The position numbers and the translations under genes are program-made. This document shows positions 1-10,690 of a DNA stretch of 64,000 nt, piece after piece; position 1 is the first letter of the stretch; each line of letters opens with the position of its first letter. The DNA is from Sarcomyxa edulis (lineage: Eukaryota; Basidiomycota; Agaricomycetes; Agaricales; Mycenaceae): assembly GCA_009761415.1 (NCBI GenBank), contig QUOL01000006.1, positions 372,001 through 436,000 of the forward strand. The letters run 5' to 3'. Below the pieces are notes generated by a model. It did no database searches. It saw only the letters and a list, made by a program, of their open reading frames with translations, and was not told the DNA's origin.

Positions 1-462
1 AGCGGGAATGGTACGTGTACCACGGCCGGGCTTTGTGCACCAGGCAACCTCCTCGCCTTCGGTGTCAGCGATGAGGGAATTAGGTTTGGATGGAGCCCAT
101 AGACAGAAGTCTGCAAGATATGATGAGTCTGGATATCCGACCAAGTAAAAGGGCTGCACATACCATCAAGAGAGTTGAGGAAAGAAGTTTGACAGAGCGA
201 GTCGGGTCCCTCTGTAGTAGAGTTACAGAGATTGTAACCGAATTGCGTGCCACGTAGAAGGTTGTCACTGTCTGCTTGGTAGGGCTAGAATAGAGGGATA
301 AGTTGATGACACGTCGCACACGATGAGACGACTCACAATGCCAGAAGGATAGGCAAAGTGTTTAGAGGCCAAAGGAGTAGCAGGGAAGGTGCTGAGACCC
401 TGTGCTTTGACAGAAACTAAAGAAGCAACAGCTATGAGGGTGGAAAGAGCGACACGAGACAT
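1..462 (-). CDS. Secreted glycoprotein of a mushroom family, 5' part only
   Basis: The gene runs off the left edge, so only the N-terminal part is visible. The start at 462 gives a clear signal peptide (MSRVALSTLIAVASLVSVKA). Three exons can be followed on the minus strand: the first ends with the dipeptide GI, the second encodes a stretch beginning PYQADSDNLL and ending FLNSLD, and the third begins DFCLWAPSKPN and continues through a DTEGEEVAWC segment to the window edge. Introns have GT...AG ends. The Cys-containing DFCLWAP and AWCTKPG blocks resemble secreted Agaricomycete proteins often named 'macrophage activating glycoprotein'; that name is from memory and is not a tested function. A TATA-like stretch lies near 570. 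No catalytic motif was recognised, and the role is unknown beyond probable secretion. Confidence 0.7.
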
Positions 463-2535
463 TCTGTCTTCAAAGTGGAAAGTGAGAAACGAGATATGGA
501 GAGAGGAGAGATGAAGAGAAGGAGGAGTTGTGGATTCGGATTTTAAATTCTTGGCGGTGTTTGAACTGTCATATAAGCGCTCTAAGCGGTGGCGGCTAGT
601 GACAACCGCCATTCTTCTCGTCATCAATATGTTATTCCTACTATTTTTGCGACCAGGAGCATCTCTGAGTGCTATTTTTTCATGCAAGGAAGATGTCCAT
701 GAGAAATCTTCACGAAGATGGCACGAACTGCTCGACGCGTCGACCGCAGCAGCTGCCAGCCCAGCGGCATATCGACGGCGCGTGTATCACGGGTGCAGGA
801 CTGCGGGAGAATATCTTTTCCATAAATTTGTCCACTGCTACCCTCTACCCTCTTGCGGAGACCGCCGTTCTTTTGGATGGTGAACATGCTAAACGTGGCA
901 GTATATTAAGTAGGTATGTGCTTGAACCTAATCCAAACCCGGTGCTATCGATCTGGGGTTGAACACCCTCGGGATGCCAGCTTGGAGCGCGACAAAAAAA
1001 CACCTTCATGTTCAGAGTGTTCCTACCAACCGTATACCAAGAAGCAGGAAACTGGACTGAGGGAAAGGGGAGTGACGAAGTTTGCACTGCTGCCCCTGGT
1101 CCAGAATCTTGTCACAACATAGAAAGCAGCAGGCAGCCTTGTTGGTCGAATTCGGGTCGACAGATCATGACAGGTATGTGCCATCTCAGAATGCAATATT
1201 CGGTGCTGAATCTCTTCACCGGATGTATAGATGCGCTTGCTGGCATCCATCTTGAAGCACAAGTAATGCCTCTCCTGGAATCCGATTCTTTAGCGATATC
1301 GAGGAAGACGTCCTTCAAATTGACTGTTTCATCTGTCGACTCCAGCTCTGCCTTGTCATCATGCCTTCTTGTACCACACGAACCAGACAGACAACCTCTC
1401 TGGCGTCGAGAATTCATCTGGTAGTCATTGCGGTGCGTTGTTTGATACGTCTGGGTCGTTTGTCCTGCTCATGAACATCTCACTTTGAAAGTTGCGCTTG
1501 GTCCACCGTACTCGACATGGGCTCAATTTTTTGGCTCATTCTCACCTGTCAGCGGTTCTGGCGTAGAGGTTTGTGTAGTTCTTGGGCTTTCTTGGGTGGT
1601 TCGCCCATCCAACGGGTTTTCGAGGGGGCCGGTGATGTGCCAGAAGAATCCGCTTGTGGTATCCTGGTCGTCAAGTCCGAGTCGTTACTACGACGTTGCA
1701 GGCTGCAGCCAAACATGTACAGCGCTCATCGTCTCGCTTCTTGAATCTTGACGTGATCTTGTTGATTCTTGGAGCTTCGAGAGCTCAGAGTCCATGAAGG
1801 ATGCATCGTTGAGCGCTGAGCGCTGAGCACGAGGTGTCCTGTTTTCCCTCTACATCTGACCTTCACCGTTTGAATCAGCTTTTCGAAACTTCACATCTTG
1901 TGTTATCACGCGCCCATCACGGCATCCGCGTTATACTCACTTCCGCTTGACCACCCAAATGGATCGATGACACTTACTAATACCAGTGACCGAGAGAGGC
2001 TACGAGCTAGCCAATCTAAAATTATCTCGTCGATGATCATATCGAACGCGTATTGTAAGCTGACTTCGGCGCGTACGCGTCGCGTTGATCAGCACAGCCC
2101 GTGGTTGCATCAACTATTTCTCGATCTTCAATTATATCAATTCGGCATGGCCTTCGTCGGTCTTTCCACTCGATGATGATACCGCTACCATCTGATCCTA
2201 CATCGAGCCGATTTCGAAATTGTTCCTGTGCGCCCTTTTGAGCCCGACACATGCAGCTACTCCGTCTAGGCTGGTAACAGCCATCAAAGCATCTGCGCAG
2301 GGGCCAAACAGATCTTTATCTGCCATCTTTACTCCAGAAACCCCATCAGGCATAGCACTATGATGAATTCGTATAAAAGCCTCAGCTTGACCGTCCCATC
2401 TCCTCATTCTCCTTCTTCCCCTCCCTTTTTATTTTCTACTTCTTCGAGCCAGGTGCTCCCTTCTATCCTTTCCACGTACTTCACTTCACACATACATACT
2501 TTTCATTCCTCTTCTTCACCTTCTTCACCTTCACG
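463..2535. other. Long intergenic stretch with no firm gene
   Basis: About 2 kb between two divergent secreted-protein genes. Several 70-140 codon open frames overlap on both strands, none with a recognisable domain. On the minus strand between roughly 1000 and 1750 some frame segments read like spliced protein (for example a frame containing LDDQDTTSGFFWHITG near 1600-1690), but start, exon joints and homology are not visible, so no gene is called. The part next to 462 and the part next to 2536 should hold promoters. Confidence 0.4.
2372..2378 (+). promoter_or_regulatory. TATA box of the CBM19-like secreted protein gene
   Basis: TATAAAA lies about 158 bp before the ATG at 2536, followed by a pyrimidine-rich leader typical of highly expressed fungal genes. 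Confidence 0.5.
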
Positions 2536-3742
2536 ATGGTTCAAATCAGCACTCTCTTTGCCGCCTCTGCCGTCCTTGGCAGCTTCGCCTCCGCCATGCC
2601 TCTCCAGAAGAGGATAGCCCAGGTCATCACTGATGCTACCCACGACTGGGAGCAAGCCTGTGTACGTTCCAGCGCGTTTCTTCCCATATGCCTCGCATGC
2701 TGATCTTCGATGTAGCTCAAAGCTGGTGGTGCACAAAAATGCAACCCCCTTTCTCAGATTGCTTTCGACTCCCTCTTAGCTGCAGGAGGTAACTGCGACC
2801 AACAAAACGCCGCCGACCAGATGATCGACCTAGCAAAGACCCTCAACTCGGACCCAGAGATGATCCGTCTCACGCAGCTCTTCGTTCAACAACCCCGTAA
2901 CGCACCCGACTCCCTCCAGGTGCCTTACTGCCAGACTGCGCCTAAAAACGCAGAGCTGAATGGTTTGTTCCACTGCGAGTTTGCTGGATCGGATTTCACG
3001 AAATTCTCTGGTGATCAAACTGGTAACGTCCCTCTTGGACTTACTGCCGTTTCCCCTCCGGGTTCGTGTCCCGCTAAACCCGATGGCCCCGTTCCCGATG
3101 GTGTTCAATTGAACACGCTGGTCAGCAGCCCCGGAGTTGTTGGGTAAGTGTATTTTATTGATTTGATAGGGTCATTTGTATTGATCGGTTTTTGATTGAT
3201 CTAGTGGCGCCGCCGCTGCACCTGCTGCCGTTAACAATGTTGGATCTGTAACCACCGCTGCTGCTGCTGCTCCCCCGGCTGTCACGACTGCTGCTGCTGC
3301 TGCCCCTCCCGTCGCTGTTTCCACCGCATCCTTCGCTCTGCGTACGTTCAAAGCCTTATTACTTCTCTCAATCATGAAACTAATAGCATCATTCCTGATC
3401 TTACAGAGAACGGCAAAGACGCACAAGCCCTCAACGCCAAATTCGCCACCCTCACTACCAGCTCCCCCTGCTCCACCGGTGACCAAGGATGCATCAACGG
3501 CGGATTCGCTCAGTGCGTGGGTGGTAGCTTCGTCGTCACTGGATGTGCTGCCGGTACCCAGTGCTTTGCTTTGCCTCTGGTAAACTCGGCTGGAACAGTG
3601 AGTACCGTCATCTCGCATGCTTGTCTGGACAGATATACTGACTTCATTTCGTGTCCTACAGTCAATCACCTGCTCCACTGCCGCGGATGCTACATCCCGT
3701 ATTGCCAACACAGGTGCGACTGGTGGGATCACTGGTGCTTAA
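2536..3742 (+). CDS. Secreted protein with Ala/Pro linker and CBM19-like C-terminal domain
   Basis: Five exons are readable: 2536-2661, 2716-3143, 3205-3341, 3407-3597 and 3662-3742, all with GT...AG introns and consistent phase. The N-terminus is a signal peptide (MVQISTLFAASAVLGSFASA) followed by a Lys-Arg site. A roughly 140-residue Cys-containing domain follows, then an Ala-rich linker encoded by GCT repeats (3240-3310). The C-terminus has the pattern NGKDAQALNAKFATL, then CxxGDQGCINGGFAQC, then CFALPLVNSAGTSITC. This matches the carbohydrate-binding module family 19 (chitin-binding) seen at the end of fungal chitinases. No glycosidase catalytic domain is present, so the inferred role is a cell-wall or extracellular chitin-associated protein. 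The N-terminal domain was not recognised. Confidence 0.8.
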
Positions 3743-4685
3743 TTGCATCAATTTTCCTGCATGACCTGGGTGGATTGTGCTATGATTTCATGAAGATAGG
3801 ATAACGAGTATTTATATTATGTATTTGAAGGTACTTTGTGTGTACGTTGCTCTAATGGATATGGAGTGCTTGTTGTTTTCTTTTCACTTCGGACACTTAG
3901 TGAGATGCAGATTGGTGCAAGTAGAGATACTTGAACGTTTGAGGGGGTAGGTGAGAGGCATGACGATAGTAGGCATCCCTTGTTCCTGCAGACTCATAGT
4001 ACGTCGAGGAGCCACCTGGAAGAGCGTTGTGATGCTTGATACATTTCGAAAACGGGTAGTCCTTCTATTATGAATATTCGGCTTGTATTTCTAAATATTG
4101 TCAACGCAGACTCGAGATCACCGCAGATATCATCAACGAGATGTTCGTCAGCGATTGGAAGTAGCTCCTTAGCAGCGATCTAAGTACTGGGGTAAGGACG
4201 TTCGCGTTGTCTGAAGATTTTCCAGCCAAATGATGCATCCATGGGATTTGGCCCAAATCCCATGGATGCATCGAAGAAACGGATTTTGGCGAAAGGCGGT
4301 GTAGGGTTGAGACGGATGGCCCAGTGCCAGCCTTGCTCATGCGGGACTGTTTGGAATCGAGCGAATGCTGAGGATGGCATGGCAGAATATACAAACCTCA
4401 AATTGCGGAGAAAAGCACTTGCAATTGGAAGAGTTCAAACAAGATCGATCGAATCCGGTAGAGGTTGTTTGCGAAGATTTGCCATCAGCTTCAGAGAGCT
4501 TTGGGACGAGAAGGGTTTGAATTGGAGTGGAATCGGAGCAGGATATATTGCAGACAGCTACATTGGCAGTACATTTGAGGTAAGATGAAATAAATGTCGA
4601 CGAAGGGGATGGATGATCATAGAAAATAACGAAATAAAGATCAAAAAGCGGAACGGACTGAGTCTATCTTGTCAAGTGCCAGAGC
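3743..4685. other. Intergenic stretch with a perfect palindrome
   Basis: No gene is supported. Overlapping frames at 4101-4588 on both strands exist largely because the palindrome at 4232-4272 keeps them open. This stretch should hold the 3' ends of the flanking convergent genes. Confidence 0.4.
4232..4272. repeat. 41-nt perfect inverted repeat (20-bp arms, 1-nt centre)
   Basis: The left arm begins GATGCATCCATGGGA and the right arm is its exact reverse complement, with a single C at the centre. It could form a hairpin in DNA or RNA. It lies between the end of receptor R1 and the CBM19-like gene. No flanking direct repeats or transposon genes were seen. Confidence 0.85.
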
Positions 4686-6369
4686 TCAGGCGATGCGCGA
4701 GTCTACGGCCTGATCAATCTCAGCCTGACGATGAATAGTGACCTTGATGCCTTCCCCAAAAGGAGCAGTGGAATCGACGCGTGCATGCGTTGGATAGACA
4801 CTTGGAGGCGAGAAAGGACGATGATATGGGTAAGGAGGTGTGATCGGGATGACTTCTGGTTCCGGAGCGGAACAGAATGAAGGGAGTGATGGTAAAGATG
4901 ATGCGTGCTGTAGATGGTGATAGCTAGACGCGGGTGTTTGGATGATCACGGAGTCGGAGGACTGAAGGTAGTATGGAGATCCTGTGAAGCTGGTTGCTTT
5001 TTTGATTGGTGTGTGTGGCAGGATAGCGAATGTGGAGTCGTCCCAAGATGAAGATACTTCCGTGGATGCGGACATGGGGTTTGCCAAATTCTTTTCGTCG
5101 TCATGGGTTGAACCCGATTCTAAAGATTTGAGGGTAGGGATTCGGAATCGTCGATGATTTCTGGCGGGATGGCTTGTTAGTCAGTCACACGGATAGATGA
5201 TGGAACAAGGGAAGTATACCTTTTAGGGAATGAAGCCACATGGACTGATCCTGATTCGGCCGGCCGTCGAAGGATAGTTGTCTTAAACCAGACCCAGACT
5301 GTCTTGTAGTCTTTCTTCGCTTCTTCCCCAAACCCGAAGAAGATGAAGAAGATGAAAGTCGAGGCAGGCATCGTCCACCAGAACAGAAACGTGAGGTTTA
5401 GGTACACTTGAGGTATCCCAACCGTTGGGTAGAGACCGATGCGACCGAAATCAGAATGCACGTCTGCCCAATTGGTCCATGGACGAACACCACCCAAGAC
5501 GTTACTCCAAAGGTTGACAGCGGTGAAGGTCACGTTCCAAACAATTTCAGTGAGGGACATAGCAATCAGACGGAGGTAGCGGTTCGTAGTTAGAGCCGAA
5601 TTCGAGTTTTGGAGATGTGCAGCGAATGTCATGCGTCGTTGGATGAAATGGTGTAGAGCGACAGCTATAACGACATTCATTCAGAGTTCTTCTCATTTAT
5701 AACACCAATAGAAAGACATACCAGCGTAGATCATGGTGATGAGGGAAATTAGAAGAGGCGGGAACCACATCAGCAGGACGGCTTGGATAGATATGTAGAC
5801 AGCCGCTTGACATCCAATGTTTTCCACAATATCGAAACGATGACCTTGCACGATATAATCTTTTCCCAGAGGAGACGCGGCCGTCAATCAGACGAAGAGC
5901 GGTCAAGATAGAATGAACTCACGTAGAGCCATGAATATCACGGGCACACCAAAACACATTATAGATTCGAAGATCATTCGGCGCCGTTTGTCTGCATTGT
6001 CAAATCGGACTTTGCGGGAAGACGAGACCATTTCGAGATGCTTGCAGACACAAAGACTAGCGAGAGGAAGTGCAAAAGAGGCACCGACCACGATCTTCGA
6101 CGCTGATACATGAAGTGGTACACGTTCAGTGAGAACGGAGCTTGAATATTTGAGATTCAATGCTTACATATATCACACCATACGCGAGCGAAGATATTGA
6201 CATTACCAGCCCAAAGGATAGAGTTTACACCGTATATGATGTCAACGGCGAACAACCACGCGATTATGGCGATAGTAGCGACATTCCGAGCTCGCCAATG
6301 CCAGGGTAAAGGAATGAGAATGAGCGTGGCAGCGATGAAAGCAACAGCGGGAAGTTGTGGATAGAGCAT
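4686..6369 (-). CDS. STE3-like pheromone receptor R1 (seven-transmembrane GPCR)
   Basis: Lipopeptide pheromone receptor of the fungal STE3 (class D) family, acting at the plasma membrane. Exon 1 is 6168-6369: the start at 6369 gives a first helix ending PLPWHWRARN and the loop VNSILWAGNV...VWCDI. Later exons give VVGASFALPLASLCVCKHLEMVSS, then YIVQGHRFDIVENIGC, then a long helix block with NRYLRLIAMSLTEI and PWTNWADVHSDFGRI, and FGFGEEAKK after TM7. A Ser/Pro-rich cytoplasmic tail ends at 4686. At least five exons are separated by short introns. ACAATG boxes lie 125-165 bp upstream. The HLEMVSS block is like R6 and unlike R2-R5, so R1 is a different receptor subfamily. The open reading appears intact. 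Specificity cannot be read from the sequence. Confidence 0.9.
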
Positions 6370-6493
6370 GATAGCACAGAGATAGCAGAGTGAGAGCAGC
6401 TATTCCGAATGGATACTCCATTTTTTAGAACTTCCGACTCGGACTTGTACACGGTGAACAAAGGACAGAAAATGTATCCAGACTCCGCTACGC

Positions 6494-6533
6494 ACAATGA
6501 TCGGCGGTTCATTGTCATCACGTGATCCATTGT
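6494..6533. promoter_or_regulatory. ACAATG/CATTGT cluster upstream of receptor R1
   Basis: Three copies of ACAATG (either strand) at 6494, 6510 and 6528 within 40 bp, 125-165 bp before the R1 start. ACAAT/ATTGT is the core bound by HMG-box factors such as fungal pheromone-response regulators (known for the family; binding here is inferred). Confidence 0.5.
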
Positions 6534-7123
6534 TTGATTCGAAGGACGGGAACTTGAATGCAACACTGCCACTCTGCCGCTTGACTGGCACACTGCTTGA
6601 TTGTCACACACCTACTTACGTCGGATGTCGCAGAATTCCAAACTCAAACGATATCCAGCTGATTTCCACGAATTACTAGGTAATTGATTATTGTGCTGAT
6701 GCAGACAACGAAATCCCAGATGAAAAACAAAGCAATCTACAGTGAGTTGAACTTTGGTTGAACCGGCTGCTCATTGCGCTCAATTGCATTGTCTTGCACT
6801 GACATATGCCACAGGATTTAGGTAGTAATTGAACTCAGAAGAAATGATCTCCCGAGAGCGAGATATGCAATAAAACAGTAAGGAAAATGAACGCATAAGT
6901 ACAAGTACCAAGGCATAAGATAGATATCCCGGGTGCAATGTGAAGAAGTATATGGAAAGGACCAGTTGTACCAAAAAGAGGGGAATAATGATATTGCTAA
7001 ACAGTAGAGGCTCAAAGGCTTCGTCTTCTAGAGGGATCTGAAGTAGTGTTAGACTCTCGATTAAATCGAAGTGAGGGGCACAAATACCTAGATATGAAGA
7101 TCCGGGCAGATAACTGACATCTA
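6534..7123. other. Spacer between R1 and pheromone gene P1
   Basis: No conserved gene seen. A 120-codon minus-strand frame at 6780-7142 has hydrophobic stretches but no family signature and lies just downstream of P1 in its 3' region. Confidence 0.35.
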
Positions 7124-7285
7124 TCATGCTATTGTACACCATCCGATGACATTAGAGCCAGCGTTGGGTGCGTGCTCGTATTCGAAGGGCGTCGACTCAG
7201 TAGACAAGTCATCTTTTCCGTCATGCGGAATGAGGGGCTGGAGATCGCAAGACGGCAGGGATTCGAATGATATAAATTCATCCAT
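7124..7285 (-). CDS. Pheromone precursor P1 (CaaX box CTIA), 53 aa
   Basis: A small intronless frame encoding a mating-pheromone precursor. The start at 7285 gives the MDEFISFE N-terminus typical of basidiomycete precursors; a longer in-frame start at 7465 is less likely. The protein ends in CTIA, a CaaX farnesylation box. An acidic-basic EH pair lies before the last segment; cleavage there would release APNAGSNVIGWC with a farnesylated, methylated Cys (inferred by family analogy). It has the same orientation as R1, which lies 755 bp downstream. Three ACAATG boxes lie about 205-250 bp upstream. Orientation differs from P2-P4, so P1 belongs with R1 or is an inverted module. Confidence 0.85.
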   Translation of the reverse strand: MDEFISFESLPSCDLQPLIPHDGKDDLSTESTPFEYEHAPNAGSNVIGWCTIA

Positions 7286-7488
7286 TATGAGGACGATGAG
7301 GACGATAAGGATGAGAGTTTGGGTTTGTGCAGGTGCGCGGGAGCTTGTTCGAGGATTGAACGAGGATGGGTCGCTGGTGTAGTCGATGTTGCGTGCACTG
7401 GGAATGAAGATACTGAGTGTGCTCCACTGTACGCGTCCGCCTTTTGAAGGTGGAGCTTGGACCACGAGTCAGCGATACATCTAGAGAG

Positions 7489-7533
7489 ACAATGCGCACG
7501 TGGCAGGCAGTGGCATTGTCCCCAGGAACAATG
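7489..7533. promoter_or_regulatory. ACAATG cluster upstream of pheromone P1
   Basis: ACAATG or its complement at 7489, 7514 and 7528, three copies in 45 bp, 204-248 bp upstream of the P1 start on the minus strand. Confidence 0.5.
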
Positions 7534-8309
7534 CTGAAGGCGCGTGAGACCTATTGTTTTATGGGAGCTTCCCGTACTTCATGTAAAAATATGGTTGGGA
7601 CGCGACTCGTCATTGCATTACAAGGCTTGAAATACCCTGGACATGCGAATGGCGAACTGGGCACGGGGATGAAGACAAAGATACCGCAGCACCTTTCCGA
7701 GTACTATGCGAACGTCCCACGCATTGCATAGAGCACCGTACGAGCTGTGATAATTGAATGTAGCACTAGATACCGGGGGTATAAGAGATTCAAGCTTGCC
7801 TACGATATGGGGCAGATATGGGGTATGAAATTGCGAACTATTGGGGACTTTTTGGACGTGATAAGCTGGTAGTGGCATGGTTTTCACCGGCCACCGAGAG
7901 TCACAACAGATAGCCTCGCGGCCTGTTGGTCCGCTTAAGTTCCAAGTCAAGAGGACGAGCTCGAGCCAAAGCCCGAAAACGAAAGTTGGAATTTGAGTAC
8001 GAGAGATAAATGATGACGCCGCAGGCCTCCCAAAAGTAGACTCGTAACTATTCTTCTTGAGTCAAAGAAAAACGAGACAAATCTACTACGTCAAATCTGC
8101 TTTTTTTTTTGGACAGTGGTCAGGCTGGATTCGAGCCGATCCTAAAAGAGCAATCGCCAAAGATTCAATACATGAAAGTTAACTGAATTGTAGTCAGAAA
8201 TACATAAATGTCTGCAAGATAAGTAGAGGTAGCAGATCAAGACGTGGACTAATACATGGATAAGAACAAGAACGGTCGATATATTCAGAAAGAGAAAGAT
8301 AAGTATTTT
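7534..8309. other. Spacer between P1 promoter and the end of R2
   Basis: No gene recognised. A run of ten T residues starts near 8100. Small frames (for example 7618-7950 minus) lack family features. Confidence 0.4.
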
Positions 8310-10088
8310 TCATAGACCGGGTGCACCGTCGCTTGATGGTAAGGTAATAGGATGAGGGACTCGGAGTACAACCGGACAGACGCTGGGTGGCGTGGATGGT
8401 CGGTGACGCGGCAAAATGATATCATTGAAGGGTGCTGGAGAAGGGGTTTGTGTTCGTACGTCGGATATATATCTACGATCAGAATCGAAGCCCAGAGAGC
8501 TGACATCGGAGAGGTGGTCGCGAGTCGTACAGGGGAGGTGTGGGAGATGTACAGCGGAAGTTGGTCTACGATTCGTCTCGTCGTTCTCGGAATCCAGGTC
8601 ACTCTGAGGATATTCGAGGGGTACACTTGATGAGGGAATAACTGGTGAGGTTTCAGCTAATTTCTCGATATCGATATCAAGGTCAATGTCGCTAGTAAGC
8701 GAGGAGGACAGTGAGTCGGGACGATGTTTTTCGAGATATCTAGGGACCCTTAGACTGTGTACATAGGCGGGGGGAGAAGCGTCCGAAGGAGATTCTCGAT
8801 GAACGTCATACTTCTTGTTGAATCTGTGGGGAAAAAAAATCAGATGGATTTGATAATACAGGTGAGCAAACACACCCTTGAGGGTTTTGAAAAGACAGAT
8901 CTTCTTTGTTCTCAGACCATTGCTTCATCCCGGAGCGTCTAGCAACCCACCAAAACACGAGCGAATAATGTTTCAGGGCCTCGTTTGCGAACCCGAACAA
9001 TGCGAAAAAGAGCAAGGCAGCAAACACGTAGATCCATCTAGTCAATTCGACGGATATTTGACCCGAAGGATTACTTCTCCAGATGACGGTAGGAATTTCT
9101 TCGACGCGCGAGAAGTTGAAATGAGTGTCATCCCATGAGATCCAAGGCGCTAGGCCTACACCTTTGGTGGCAATGTACATGCTGTATACACCTGCTGGAA
9201 TTGTGCATAACATGTCTATTATGGACAGCGACATCAAACGAAGATATCGGCTGCGGGTCAGAGCGGAATCATGGTCGGAGAATATTTGAGCAAAACGGGC
9301 TCGGCGTTTCCAAAAACATCGGAGGGTCAGAGCTAATTTTATGTCTCAGGACATATGCATCTCGAAGGGGTAGGGGTGATGATGACTTACTGGAATAAAC
9401 GAAGGAAACGCAGCCGATCAACACAGGCCACATAAAAAAAAGAAAGTAGGCGGGAAGCGTGTTATATATGGCTGCGTAACACCCAATGTCTTCCAATATG
9501 TCAAAGCGATGGGGTTGGACGATATAATCTGGATCAACGGCGAATAAGGATCTACAGAGCACGCGAGATACATAATCACGCACGCAGGACCATGACGAGG
9601 CAAGGTATACCAACAGCGATACACAGATCGCATACAACGGCACGCCGTTTCTACAAAAAGAGTTGATAAGACATTACTGTCGGAGCTATTTCAACGTGAC
9701 TCACATCTTTTCGTGTCGCGGAAGCTGTCTGGACCGAAGCAATGGTGTACAGACGACGACTTAAACAAAGCGTCGAGGCAGGAATACCAACACCAGCACC
9801 CAAAAGAAATTTCGACGCTAGAACAGTTGATCAGAAACACGTCCTGGAACAAAGATATGGGTACAACTCACATAGATCGCACCACACTGGGGCGACGTTG
9901 ATGGCGTTACCTTTCCATACCAGAGCATTTGCGAATTCGATCAGACACGACAGTCCTGCCCAGACCATATAAGCACATGTTCCTGCATTCCATGCTTGAA
10001 GATGCCACGGAAGGGGGATAAGGCTGACGACAAAGCCCAAGAACGCGAGAGTAGGGAAGAGTGGATAGGTAGGATCTTGGGAGTGCAT
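8310..10088 (-). CDS. STE3-like pheromone receptor R2
   Basis: Seven-transmembrane STE3-family receptor. The start at 10088 gives DPTYPLFPTLAFLGF, then PLPWHLQAWNAGTC and VWKGNAINVAPVWCDL. The next exon encodes SKFLLGAGVGIPASTLCLSR and the classic RLYTIASVQTA. Then follow YIVQPHRFDILEDIGCYAA, a 9237-8806 exon with PWISWDDTHFNFSRVEEIPT and FGFANEALKHY, and a Ser/Pro/Asp-rich tail ending at 8310. Multiple short introns interrupt the gene. It is divergent from pheromone gene P2, which starts 486 bp away across a shared promoter with six ACAATG boxes. The subfamily is the same as R3, R4 and R5. No disruption seen. It would signal through a heterotrimeric G protein to the mating MAP-kinase cascade (family knowledge). 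Confidence 0.9.
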
Positions 10089-10218
10089 GGTCGCAATAGT
10101 CAGTAGTTAGGAAAAATCAGGAGAAAGGGTGAAGTGAAAAAGCATCCGTTCCAAAGACGAAGTATGCCTTTAACATAATGAAAGACATATTATCTGCGGA
10201 ACTTGCCTGACCACCGTG

Positions 10219-10413
10219 ACAATGACAATGGACGGAGTACACAGTGAAAAGGTTTGCAGTCACATGGTCACAATGCAACGTGTGACCAAGATGTGACCAT
10301 TGTTAGTCCATTGTTCATCAATGTCCCAATTCGGGTCTGTTGTTCGACGACGTCTGTGGAACCTCTCTGTCAGAGTAGAGAGAACAATAGCCGCGTGATC
10401 TCCGGATACAATG
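10219..10413. promoter_or_regulatory. Six-copy ACAATG cluster in the R2/P2 bidirectional promoter
   Basis: ACAATG or CATTGT at 10219, 10225, 10270, 10298, 10309 and 10408. One copy per about 2 kb is expected by chance counting both strands, so six in 195 bp is a strong excess. The cluster sits between the divergent starts of R2 (10088) and P2 (10574) and is a candidate shared HMG-box pheromone-response element. Confidence 0.6.
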
Positions 10414-10423
10414 TCTTGCGCTC

Positions 10424-10430
10424 TATAAAA
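10424..10430 (+). promoter_or_regulatory. TATA box of pheromone P2
   Basis: TATAAAA lies 150 bp before the P2 ATG, directly downstream of the last ACAATG box. The same layout occurs at P3. Confidence 0.55.
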
Positions 10431-10573
10431 TCAGTACGCCTTTCTCTTTCGAGCTCACACCTCCTCCCTTCCCTAACCGCAATATCGTTCGATTTGAACT
10501 CGCTCTAATTACACTCGCTCTCAGTCTTTAGACGCTTATCAAAGTATACGTGTCTAGGATACACCCTTTTATT

Positions 10574-10690
10574 ATGGACAACCTCGTCTTCCTTCTGTCT
10601 AATCCATCTAGCGATGACCTGAGTATACCAGACATCCCTCTTGATGAGGACTCTGCGTACATGACTCCAACATGGTGTGTTGTTGCGTGA
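10574..10690 (+). CDS. Pheromone precursor P2 (CaaX box CVVA), 38 aa
   Basis: A very short intronless frame starting MDNLVFLLSNPSSDD and ending TPTWCVVA then TGA. CVVA is a farnesylation CaaX box and MDN..F is a usual precursor start. At 38 residues it is short even for this family. The aromatic residue just before the Cys (WC) matches P1. An acidic DED stretch lies 11-13 residues before the CaaX Cys and may mark the N-terminal processing site; no clear acidic-basic pair is present, so the mature peptide length is uncertain. It is divergent from R2 across 485 bp, with TATA box and ACAATG boxes upstream. Confidence comes from the CaaX end, start motif and position together. Confidence 0.85.
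   Translation: MDNLVFLLSNPSSDDLSIPDIPLDEDSAYMTPTWCVVA

Noticed and set aside
8095..8150. Possible tRNA T-arm (GGATTCGAGCCGATCC) next to a T run
   Set aside because: No matching acceptor, D or anticodon arms could be folded around it; no tRNA gene was identified in the window.
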